Shown here: piece after piece, positions 42,772 through 49,368 of the stretch | Position numbering within the stretch: the stretch's first letter is position 1 | Layout of the letters: the number at the start of each line of letters is the position of its first letter | Assembly: GCA_052032225.1 (NCBI GenBank) | Contig: JBPEWY010000067.1 | Location: forward strand, 1-49,368 | Direction of reading: 5' to 3' | Source of the DNA: JBPEWY01 sp052032225 | GTDB lineage: Bacteria > Bacteroidota > Bacteroidia > Flavobacteriales > Flavobacteriaceae | DNA length: 49,368 nt | Position numbers and translations under genes: made by a program | The notes under the pieces: generated by a model | What the model was told of the DNA's origin: nothing | What the model saw: the letters and a program-made list of their open reading frames with translations, nothing else | Databases searched by the model: none

Positions 42772-44016
42772 CTATAATAGTTTACGAATAAAATGTACTA
42801 TTTGGATGTTGCTCCCACCATTTTGTTCAACATACGCTCTGTTTAAGTTGCCTAATTTTGTTCGGTAGTCAGGGTTATTTATAAGTTTGGTAAAAATGGT
42901 ATTTAACTCTTCTTGATTTTTAATAGGTACTATACCTCCTTTAGCAACTAAATCTCTAGCTTCTTTAAAATTTTTGTACTTGTTGCCAATTACAATCGGA
43001 ACACCATAAACAGCAGGTTCTAAAGTGTTGTGTAAGCCCGTGTTTCCTACACCGCCACCAACAAAGGCAATATCTGCGTATTTATAAATTTTTGTTAGGA
43101 GACCAATTGTATCTACAATAAGAATTGTAAAATCGGCTAAATTTTTTTGGTCTTTTTCAGTATATAAAACTACTTTTTTATTGCTAAAACTCTTTTTTAG
43201 TTTGGCAATTAACTCCGGCTTTATATTATGAGGAGCAAAAATGTATTTTATTTTATTGTTAGTAGAATTATTAATAAAATCAACCAAAAGTTTTTCATCT
43301 TCAGGCCAAGTACTTCCTGCAACAACACAGAGCTGATTATTTTTAAAAGTTTCAACAAAATCTAATGGTTCTGCCTTGCTGTAAATTTCAAGAACCCTAT
43401 CAAATCGGGTATCGCCACTTACTGTAACATTATTAAATCCTAATGAGTTTAATAATGATTTAGATTGATTGTCTTGTACAAAAAAATGCGAGAAGGCTTT
43501 TAAAGATTGCTTCATAAAACCACCATACCATTTAAAGAAGGGTTGAGACGGTCTAAAAATCCCAGAAATAAGTACCGTAGGAATAGCACGTTTTTGCAAC
43601 TCTTTTAAATAATTTGGCCAAAACTCGTACTTAACAAATACAGCAAGTTTAGGATTAACTTTATTTAAAAAGTTACGCACATTACTTTTAGTGTCTAGCG
43701 GCAAATAAGTTATAATATCGGCAACCGGACTGTTTTTTTTAATCTCGTAACCGGACGGAGAAAAAAAGGTAACTACAATTTTATAGTTACTAAACTCTTG
43801 TTTAACTTTTTTAATAACAGGCAACCCTTGCTCAAACTCACCCAACGATGCTGTATGAAACCATATTACGTTATCTGAAGGAGTTATGTTTTTTTGCAAC
43901 GTACTATAAACGTGTTTTCTGCCTGTTATAAATAGCTTTATTTTGTTATTAAATAAGGCTACAATTTTTAGGCAAAAGCTAACTATTAAAACCAGTACAT
44001 TATATAAAGTAAACAC
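42772..44016 (-). CDS. waaA: 3-deoxy-D-manno-octulosonic acid (Kdo) transferase
   Basis: The 414-residue GT30 glycosyltransferase adds Kdo to lipid A in the inner membrane. It has an N-terminal membrane anchor (about 3-20), WFHTASLGEFEQGLPVIKKV with the family catalytic Glu, KYEFWPNYLKEL, CVVAGSTWPEDEKLL, and near the end FVGGGVGNTGLHNTLEPAVYGVPIVIG. The length fits the family (about 410-425). It is divergent from the DegT aminotransferase and galE genes, a mix suggesting a surface-sugar neighbourhood. Confidence 0.95.
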   Translation of the reverse strand: MFTLYNVLVLIVSFCLKIVALFNNKIKLFITGRKHVYSTLQKNITPSDNVIWFHTASLGEFEQGLPVIKKVKQEFSNYKIVVTFFSPSGYEIKKNSPVADIITYLPLDTKSNVRNFLNKVNPKLAVFVKYEFWPNYLKELQKRAIPTVLISGIFRPSQPFFKWYGGFMKQSLKAFSHFFVQDNQSKSLLNSLGFNNVTVSGDTRFDRVLEIYSKAEPLDFVETFKNNQLCVVAGSTWPEDEKLLVDFINNSTNNKIKYIFAPHNIKPELIAKLKKSFSNKKVVLYTEKDQKNLADFTILIVDTIGLLTKIYKYADIAFVGGGVGNTGLHNTLEPAVYGVPIVIGNKYKNFKEARDLVAKGGIVPIKNQEELNTIFTKLINNPDYRTKLGNLNRAYVEQNGGSNIQIVHFIRKLL

Positions 44017-44114
44017 GGCTTAAAAAGTTTGACGCTAAAATACATTTCTTTCTAAGAATACGTTGGCTAAGCCTCCTTTATTTTGTAATATTGTTGGCAA
44101 TATAATTAGTGGTT

Positions 44115-45248
44115 ATGAAGAAAATTCAGATGGTAGACCTTAAAGGTCAGTACGAAGGCATAAAGCATCAAGTTAATGAGTCTATACAAGAGGTTTTAGA
44201 TAGCACAGCATTTATAAATGGGCCTCAGGTTAAAGAGTTTCAAAAAGAATTAGAAGATTATTTAGGAGTTAAACACGTAATACCTTGTGCTAACGGTACA
44301 GATGCTTTACAGATTGCAATGATGGGGCTTGGTTTACAACCGGGAGACGAAGTAATTACTGCCGATTTTACTTTTGCAGCCACTGTAGAGGTTATTGCAC
44401 TTTTAAAACTTACTCCGGTTTTAGTAGATGTAGAGCCAGATACTTTTAATATAGATCCTGAAGCTATAAAAAAGGCAATTACGCCTAAAACTAAGGCTAT
44501 TGTTCCGGTACATTTGTTTGGGCAATGTGCTAATATGGATGCCATTATGGAAATTGCCAAAGAACACAATTTGTATGTTATAGAAGATAATGCTCAGGCA
44601 ATCGGAGCAACCTACACATTTAAAGATGGTACTAAAAAGAAAGCCGGCACCATAGGTCATGTGGCATCTACATCATTTTTTCCTTCTAAAAATTTAGGCT
44701 GTTACGGAGACGGAGGAGCCATTTTTACAAATGATGATGAACTTGCGCATACCATTAGAGGAATTGTAAACCATGGAATGTACAAGCGTTACTATCATGA
44801 TGTAGTGGGTGTAAACTCCAGATTAGATTCTATTCAGGCAGCCGTTTTACGTGCAAAGCTTCCTAAGCTGGATTATTATAATCAAAAACGTAAAGAGGCA
44901 GCATCAAAATACGATGAGGCATTTAAAAATCAACCTAATATTGTAATACCTTTTAGAAGCGGAGATAATGATAATCACGTGTTTCATCAATACACTATTA
45001 AAATAAAAAATGCAGACAGAGATGCCCTAGCCGAATATTTATCGGCTCATAACATTCCGTTCGGAATATACTATCCGGTTCCGCTTCACAGTCAGAAAGC
45101 ATACAAAGATTCCAGATATAAAGAAGAAGATTTTACGGTAACCAACACATTGGTAAAAGAAGTAATTTCATTACCTATGCACACAGAGTTAACCGATGAG
45201 CAAATAAATTATATAACCAGTAAAGTAATAGAATTTGTAAATAAATAA
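44115..45248 (+). CDS. DegT/DnrJ/EryC1/StrS-family sugar aminotransferase
   Basis: The 377-residue PLP enzyme starts at ATG 44115 (MKKIQMVDLKGQYEGIK); the GTG at 44109 is two codons upstream. The PLP lysine is K192 in STSFFPSKNLGCYGDGG. Other family parts are CANGTDALQIAMMGLGLQPGDEV, VEDNAQAIGATY (with isoleucine before it) and HNIPFGIYYPVPLHSQ. Such enzymes transaminate keto-sugar nucleotides for lipopolysaccharide, capsule or glycan. The exact sugar is not readable. It overlaps galE by one base (TAATG). Confidence 0.92.
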   Translation: MKKIQMVDLKGQYEGIKHQVNESIQEVLDSTAFINGPQVKEFQKELEDYLGVKHVIPCANGTDALQIAMMGLGLQPGDEVITADFTFAATVEVIALLKLTPVLVDVEPDTFNIDPEAIKKAITPKTKAIVPVHLFGQCANMDAIMEIAKEHNLYVIEDNAQAIGATYTFKDGTKKKAGTIGHVASTSFFPSKNLGCYGDGGAIFTNDDELAHTIRGIVNHGMYKRYYHDVVGVNSRLDSIQAAVLRAKLPKLDYYNQKRKEAASKYDEAFKNQPNIVIPFRSGDNDNHVFHQYTIKIKNADRDALAEYLSAHNIPFGIYYPVPLHSQKAYKDSRYKEEDFTVTNTLVKEVISLPMHTELTDEQINYITSKVIEFVNK

Positions 45249-46267
45249 TGAAAATACTTGTAACGGGAGGTTTAGGTTTTATAGGTTCGCATACGGTTGT
45301 TGAGCTCCAAAAAAAGGGGTTTGATGTTGTTATAATAGACAACCTTTCTAATTCGTCTTTAGATGTTTTAGAAGGAATTACTAAAATAACCGGGAGAGCA
45401 CCAGAATTTGAAAAGATTGATTTACGAGACAAACCAGCCGTTCAAGAGTTTTTTAAACAATACAACGATGTTTCTGGGGTAATACATTTTGCGGCCTCTA
45501 AAGCGGTAGGAGAGAGCGTTCAGAAACCGCTTTTGTATTACGAAAATAATATAAGCTCATTAGTTTATGTGTTGCAAGAATTGGTAAAAAAACCGGAGGC
45601 GCATTTTATTTTTAGCTCTTCATGTACAGTTTATGGTGAAGCAGATACGTTGCCAATAACAGAAGAAGCACCGGTAAAAAAAGCCGAATCTCCTTACGGA
45701 AACACAAAACAAATAGGCGAAGAAATAATTAAAGATACCTGTAGCGTTTACAGTAACTTTAATGCTATTGCACTACGCTACTTTAACCCAATTGGTGCGC
45801 ACGAAAGCGCCGAGATAGGCGAACTGCCAATTGGAGTGCCACAAAACTTAGTGCCATTTATTACACAAACTGCAGCTGGAATAAGAGAGCAGCTTTCTGT
45901 TTTTGGTAACGATTATCCAACAAGAGATGGTACATGTATTAGAGATTATATTCATGTTGTAGATTTAGCAAGAGCCCATGTGGTAGCGTTACAACGATTA
46001 ATAAACAGTACTAACAAGAAAAATTATGAGGTTTTTAATGTAGGAACCGGAACAGGAAGTACCGTTTTAGAAGTGGTTAAAACTTTCGAAAAAGTAACCG
46101 GAAAAACCTTAAATTATACAATAACAGAAAGAAGACCGGGTGATGTTGTAGCAGCCTATGCAGATACCACTAAAGCTAACTCAGAGTTAGGATGGAAAGC
46201 AGAACACACCTTAGAAGAAGCTTTACTTTCTGCCTGGAAGTGGGAGCAAAAAATTAGAAGCAAATAA
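45248..46267 (+). CDS. galE: UDP-glucose 4-epimerase
   Basis: The 339-residue extended short-chain dehydrogenase has the NAD motif VTGGLGFIGSHTVVEL, the catalytic YGNTK motif (SPYGNTKQIGEE) and the GalE hallmarks ALRYFNPIGAHESAEIGE and DGTCIRDYIHVVDLARAHV. It interconverts UDP-glucose and UDP-galactose. Its start is translationally coupled to the aminotransferase stop (TAATG), so both probably feed the same surface polysaccharide. The amidohydrolase gene follows after 15 bases. Confidence 0.96.
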   Translation: MKILVTGGLGFIGSHTVVELQKKGFDVVIIDNLSNSSLDVLEGITKITGRAPEFEKIDLRDKPAVQEFFKQYNDVSGVIHFAASKAVGESVQKPLLYYENNISSLVYVLQELVKKPEAHFIFSSSCTVYGEADTLPITEEAPVKKAESPYGNTKQIGEEIIKDTCSVYSNFNAIALRYFNPIGAHESAEIGELPIGVPQNLVPFITQTAAGIREQLSVFGNDYPTRDGTCIRDYIHVVDLARAHVVALQRLINSTNKKNYEVFNVGTGTGSTVLEVVKTFEKVTGKTLNYTITERRPGDVVAAYADTTKANSELGWKAEHTLEEALLSAWKWEQKIRSK

Positions 46268-46282
46268 CCAAAACCATATACT

Positions 46283-47563
46283 ATGAAAACATTACTTTCT
46301 TTTGTTGCAATTCTATACTCATTTAGTATTGCAGCGCAAGACTATTATTTACATTGCGGAAAACTTTTAGATACCCAAAACGGCAAGGTACTTTCTAACC
46401 AAACCGTTATAGTTTCGGGCAACATCATAAAGGCTGTTCAAGACGGATTTATGACATCTAGAAACCCGGAAGATATTATTATAAACCTAAAAGATAAAAC
46501 AGTTTTACCGGGCCTGATAGACTTTCATGTTCACATAGAAGGAGAGAGTAATCCGGCTACTTATTTACAGCGTTATACAAATAACGATGCAGATATAGCT
46601 TATAATGCAGCAGTATATGCCAAAAAAACGTTGATGGCAGGTTTTACAACAGTTAGAGACCTTGGAGGTTCTGGGGTAAATGTATCGTTAAGAAAAGCAA
46701 TTAATGCCGGAAAAGTTGTTGGACCTCGCATATTTACAGCCGAAAAAGCAATCGGTACTACAGGAGGCCATGCAGACCCAACTAACGGTCGACGTAAAGA
46801 CCTAATGGGAGATCCCGGGCCAAAAGAAGGTGTTGTTAATGGTGTAGAAGATGCAAGAAAGGCCGTAAGACAACGCTATAAAAACGGAGCAGATTTAATT
46901 AAAATTACTGCAACCGGAGGTGTGCTAAGTCAGGCAAAAAGTGGTCAGAATCCTCAGTTCACAGAAGAAGAGCTAAAAGCCATTGTAGCAACAGCAAAAG
47001 ATTATGGGTATCATGTGGCAGCTCATGCTCATGGTGACGAAGGGATGCAACGGGCTGTTAAAGCAGGAGTAAAAACCATAGAACACGGAACTTTAATGAG
47101 CGAAGAAACCATGGAGCTAATGAAAAAGTACGATGCTTATTTAGTGCCAACAATTACTGCCGGTAAAGCAGTAACTGAAAATGCCAAAAAACCGGGTTAT
47201 TTCCCAGCAGTAATAGCAAAAAAAGCATCAGAAATCGGACCTAAAATACAAGCTACATTTGCTAAGGCCTATAAAAAAGGTGTTGGGATTGCTTTTGGTA
47301 CAGACGCTGGTGTATTTAACCATGGCGAGAATGCTAAAGAATTTATTTATATGGTAGAGGCCGGAATGCCAGAAATAGAAGCTATACAATCTGCTACAAT
47401 TACCAATGCCAAAATTTTGGGAATGCAAAATCAATTAGGACAAATAAAAGAAGGCTTTTTAGCCGATATTATTGCTACAGATGATGATCCTACAATGAAT
47501 ATAAAAACCTTAGAAAAGGTGGTTTTTATAATGAAAGACGGTAAAATTTATAAAAAAGAATAG
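46283..47563 (+). CDS. Secreted amidohydrolase, Xaa-Pro dipeptidase-like
   Basis: The 426-residue metallo-dependent hydrolase has a signal peptide (about 1-18, SIAAQDYY). The metal ligands are seen in DFHVHIEG, the carboxylated-lysine segment DLIKITATGG, HAHGDEG, IEHGT and the final GTDAGVFNHGENA. The pattern fits the subgroup of amidohydrolases that cleave Xaa-Pro-like dipeptides or prolidase substrates. The exported location suggests action on peptides in the periplasm. It sits between galE and chrA with small gaps and is probably cotranscribed, though functionally unrelated to the sugar genes. Confidence 0.88.
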   Translation: MKTLLSFVAILYSFSIAAQDYYLHCGKLLDTQNGKVLSNQTVIVSGNIIKAVQDGFMTSRNPEDIIINLKDKTVLPGLIDFHVHIEGESNPATYLQRYTNNDADIAYNAAVYAKKTLMAGFTTVRDLGGSGVNVSLRKAINAGKVVGPRIFTAEKAIGTTGGHADPTNGRRKDLMGDPGPKEGVVNGVEDARKAVRQRYKNGADLIKITATGGVLSQAKSGQNPQFTEEELKAIVATAKDYGYHVAAHAHGDEGMQRAVKAGVKTIEHGTLMSEETMELMKKYDAYLVPTITAGKAVTENAKKPGYFPAVIAKKASEIGPKIQATFAKAYKKGVGIAFGTDAGVFNHGENAKEFIYMVEAGMPEIEAIQSATITNAKILGMQNQLGQIKEGFLADIIATDDDPTMNIKTLEKVVFIMKDGKIYKKE

Positions 47564-47572
47564 TACTTAAAA

Positions 47573-48700
47573 ATGAGTGGAAAGCTTATAGAGGTTGCTA
47601 AGCTTTTTTTTAAACTAGGATGTATTGCTTTTGGAGGTCCGGCAGCCCATATAGCAATGATGGAAGATGAGGTGGTAGAAAAAAGAAAATGGATGTCTAG
47701 ACAACATTTTCTTGATTTAATGGGAGCTACAAATTTAATTCCGGGGCCTAACTCTACAGAAATGGTTATGCATTGCGGTTATCATAGGGCCGGAGTTGTA
47801 GGGTTATTTGTTGCAGGTGTATGTTTTATTTTTCCGGCAGTATTATTAACCGGTGCTTTTGCCTGGTTGTATAAGACTTATGGGAGCTTACCCGAAGTAG
47901 CCCCGTTTATTTATGGTATTAAACCGGCAGTTTTAGTAATTATTACCCTTGCTATAATTAAATTAGGTAAAAAGGCACTTAAAAATACAATGTTAGGAGT
48001 GCTGGGGGGATTGGTTTTAATTGCATCATTGTTAGGTGTAAACGAAATAATTGCACTATTATGTGGAGGAGTTTTAGGCGCATTTTACTTTTTCTCTAAA
48101 GAAAAACTTTCCGGGAAAGCTGCCTCAGTGCTGCCTGTTTTTTTAGTTTCGGCTGTTGGTGCAACAACAAAGTTAACTACGCTAAACGTATTTTTAACTT
48201 TTTTAAAAGTTGGTGCTATTTTGTACGGAAGCGGTTATGTGCTTTTTGCTTATTTAGATGCCGAATTGGTAACTAAAGGATGGCTTACCAGACAAGAGCT
48301 AATAGATGCTGTAGCAGTTGGGCAATTTACACCCGGGCCGGTACTTTCTACTGCTACATTTATTGGATATCAATTAACTGGTTTTTGGGGCGGTATTATG
48401 GCAACCCTGGGCGTGTTTTTGCCATCATTTTTGTTTGTATGGCTCATTAACCCGTTAATTCCTAAAATGAGGAAATCTGTTTTTTTACGATATTTCTTAG
48501 ACTCTGTAAATATTGCTGCAGTAGCGGTTATGCTTGCAGTTTTATTTAAAATGGCTCAAGAAACATTAACTAGTTTTAATGGAGTTTTAATACTGACTTT
48601 AAGTATCTTAGCTACTGTGTTTTATAAAAAAATTAATGCGGTATGGTTAGTTTTAGGAGGAGCGCTATTAGGCTACTTACTTAGTTTGGTTACCTTTTAA
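47573..48700 (+). CDS. chrA: Chromate transporter ChrA (two-domain form)
   Basis: The 375-residue membrane protein has two tandem CHR domains. The first (about 5-175) has FGGPAAHIAMMEDE and NLIPGPNSTEM. The second (about 200-375) has the parallel GAILYGSGYVLFAYLDAELV and AVGQFTPGPVLSTATFIGY. About ten hydrophobic stretches are present. The family exports chromate in exchange for protons or sulfate in proven cases; many members have untested substrates. It starts nine bases after the amidohydrolase gene. Confidence 0.93.
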   Translation: MSGKLIEVAKLFFKLGCIAFGGPAAHIAMMEDEVVEKRKWMSRQHFLDLMGATNLIPGPNSTEMVMHCGYHRAGVVGLFVAGVCFIFPAVLLTGAFAWLYKTYGSLPEVAPFIYGIKPAVLVIITLAIIKLGKKALKNTMLGVLGGLVLIASLLGVNEIIALLCGGVLGAFYFFSKEKLSGKAASVLPVFLVSAVGATTKLTTLNVFLTFLKVGAILYGSGYVLFAYLDAELVTKGWLTRQELIDAVAVGQFTPGPVLSTATFIGYQLTGFWGGIMATLGVFLPSFLFVWLINPLIPKMRKSVFLRYFLDSVNIAAVAVMLAVLFKMAQETLTSFNGVLILTLSILATVFYKKINAVWLVLGGALLGYLLSLVTF

Positions 48701-48706
48701 TTACAA

Positions 48707-49054
48707 ATGAAACAACTTTCTGCAATAAACAGTATAGTTTTAGAGGCTCAAAAAAGTAATCTCTACAGTAAGCTTATAGAGCAACTTAATAAAGATTTAT
48801 TGCGAGCTAATGTAGAGCTGCAATTTTCGGCATCTACAAAGCCCACAGACTTGGTAAACTCATTAAATACTTTTGTTCATGAGCTTATTGTTAATAGGTT
48901 TGATGATTACTTAAATTTACTGTATATAATAGATGTGCCTGAGCACAAGGTAAAACAAATAAAAGCACAAAAAAGTTCAGAAATTAGTAAACATATAACC
49001 TTTTTAATAGTAAGCCGAATATGGCAAAAAGTATGGCTTAAAAGCAAGTATTAA
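48707..49054 (+). CDS. Uncharacterised small protein
   Basis: The 115-residue protein has no signal peptide or membrane helix and appears all helical. It begins MKQLSAINSIVLEAQKSNLYSKLIEQLNKD and has basic C-terminal residues (VWLKSKY). I do not recognise a family; conserved unknowns of this size and style are common in Flavobacteriaceae. Its start is six bases after chrA, so it is probably cotranscribed. Its last four bases overlap the end of the converging ABC permease gene. Confidence 0.7.
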   Translation: MKQLSAINSIVLEAQKSNLYSKLIEQLNKDLLRANVELQFSASTKPTDLVNSLNTFVHELIVNRFDDYLNLLYIIDVPEHKVKQIKAQKSSEISKHITFLIVSRIWQKVWLKSKY

Positions 49055-49368
49055 AAATCTTTCTTTTTTGCTTTAAATACCATTCTTACAATAGGCAATA
49101 TTACCCATAAGCAAAGCACAATCATAGAGAGAATTAAACCATAATTTGTCCCAAAAAATTTTTTAAAAATTGCTCCGGTATAACCCAACAATGCAGAGAT
49201 ATCTAACTTTAGTAAAATGAGAGTTCTTGATAAATCTATAGGATTTAACATAGTGCCTATAAGCGAAAACTTATCTAATGGGTAATCTTCAAAATAAAGC
49301 AATGACATTAAAAAAATACCATCGTAAATAACTGCTAAAAACAGCCATAGTAAAATAGCATAGCCAAA
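49051..49368 (-). CDS. nosY: C-terminal part of a NosY-like ABC transporter permease (partial)
   Basis: The minus-strand frame is open to the window edge and gives the final 105 residues. They hold two clear transmembrane helices (the first 20 residues and about 77-97) linked by a loop with IGTMLNPIDLSRTLILLKLDISALLGYTGAIF, a pattern I associate with the NosY permease of nitrous-oxide reductase maturation in Bacteroidota. The internal ATG at 49308 is not the start. ABC permease is a firm call; NosY is likely but rests on the C-terminal segment only. A nosD-nosF-nosY group would then lie beyond the right edge. Confidence 0.7.
   Translation of the reverse strand, partial: FGYAILLWLFLAVIYDGIFLMSLLYFEDYPLDKFSLIGTMLNPIDLSRTLILLKLDISALLGYTGAIFKKFFGTNYGLILSMIVLCLWVILPIVRMVFKAKKKDF

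Noticed and set aside
44258..44660. Two minus-strand frames of 79 and 103 residues within the DegT aminotransferase gene
   Set aside because: Antisense to a well-conserved PLP enzyme, with no own motif, promoter or terminator.
1..49368. CRISPR arrays, insertion sequences, prophage or restriction-modification genes
   Set aside because: I found no regularly spaced repeats, transposase, integrase or phage genes, and no methylase with a restriction partner. The tRNA genes show no flanking attachment repeats.

Overview
The window is a stretch of ordinary A+T-rich chromosome from a member of the Bacteroidota, almost certainly family Flavobacteriaceae. The evidence is a type IX secretion C-terminal sorting domain next to a PorP/SprF gene, a SusC-like regulatory-domain outer-membrane receptor, a DnaE fused to a proofreading exonuclease, long acidic tails on ribosomal proteins S16 and L25, and promoters of the flavobacterial form TTG-N17..23-TAnnTTTG in front of tRNA and housekeeping genes. 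There is no phage, insertion sequence, integrase or CRISPR array, and no gene-free stretch longer than 300 bases.

Layout. 1-2812: end of an unidentified gene and an outer-membrane receptor-like barrel. 2831-6403 (minus): ribF, an HTTM membrane protein and serS. 6468-10861: a large secreted metalloprotease with a type B T9SS signal and its neighbouring PorP/SprF protein. 10871-13172 (minus): pth, rplY, prs. 13317: tRNA-Leu(CAA). 13430-15108 (minus): umuC then umuD. 15251-18498: hybrid histidine kinase converging on a glutaryl-CoA dehydrogenase. 18757-19209: a four-helix stress-type protein. 19266-21098 (minus): rpsP, rimM and a tRNA adenine methyltransferase. 21331-27255: dnaE, trxA, a DUF58 protein. 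27343: tRNA-Asp(GTC), followed by a cluster of three hairpins. 27585-32748: DUF456 protein, TonB-C-like lipoprotein, then ruvC-hemW-cyclase-DUF4230, a STAS protein and a MmcQ/YjbR protein.

32734-38529 holds the most coherent pathway. An AraC regulator is divergent from four genes that together fit catabolism of trans-4-hydroxy-L-proline to 2-oxoglutarate: a two-cysteine epimerase, an FAD-dependent D-amino-acid oxidase, a DapA-family deaminase and a semialdehyde dehydrogenase. Two near-identical 15-base direct repeats, 21 bases apart, lie in the shared regulatory region.

38699-49368: a secreted protein made of two copies of one domain, a DUF4407 protein, an M20 dipeptidase, tRNA-Leu(TAG), a small lipoprotein, waaA divergent from a DegT-family aminotransferase, galE, a secreted amidohydrolase, a chromate transporter, a conserved unknown and the end of a NosY-like ABC permease. 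Most genes are housekeeping or general metabolism. I found no convincing undescribed multi-gene system. The items worth checking are small: a possible structured RNA, a flavobacterial intergenic repeat, the AraC operator, an internally duplicated secreted protein and a strong CCGG bias.
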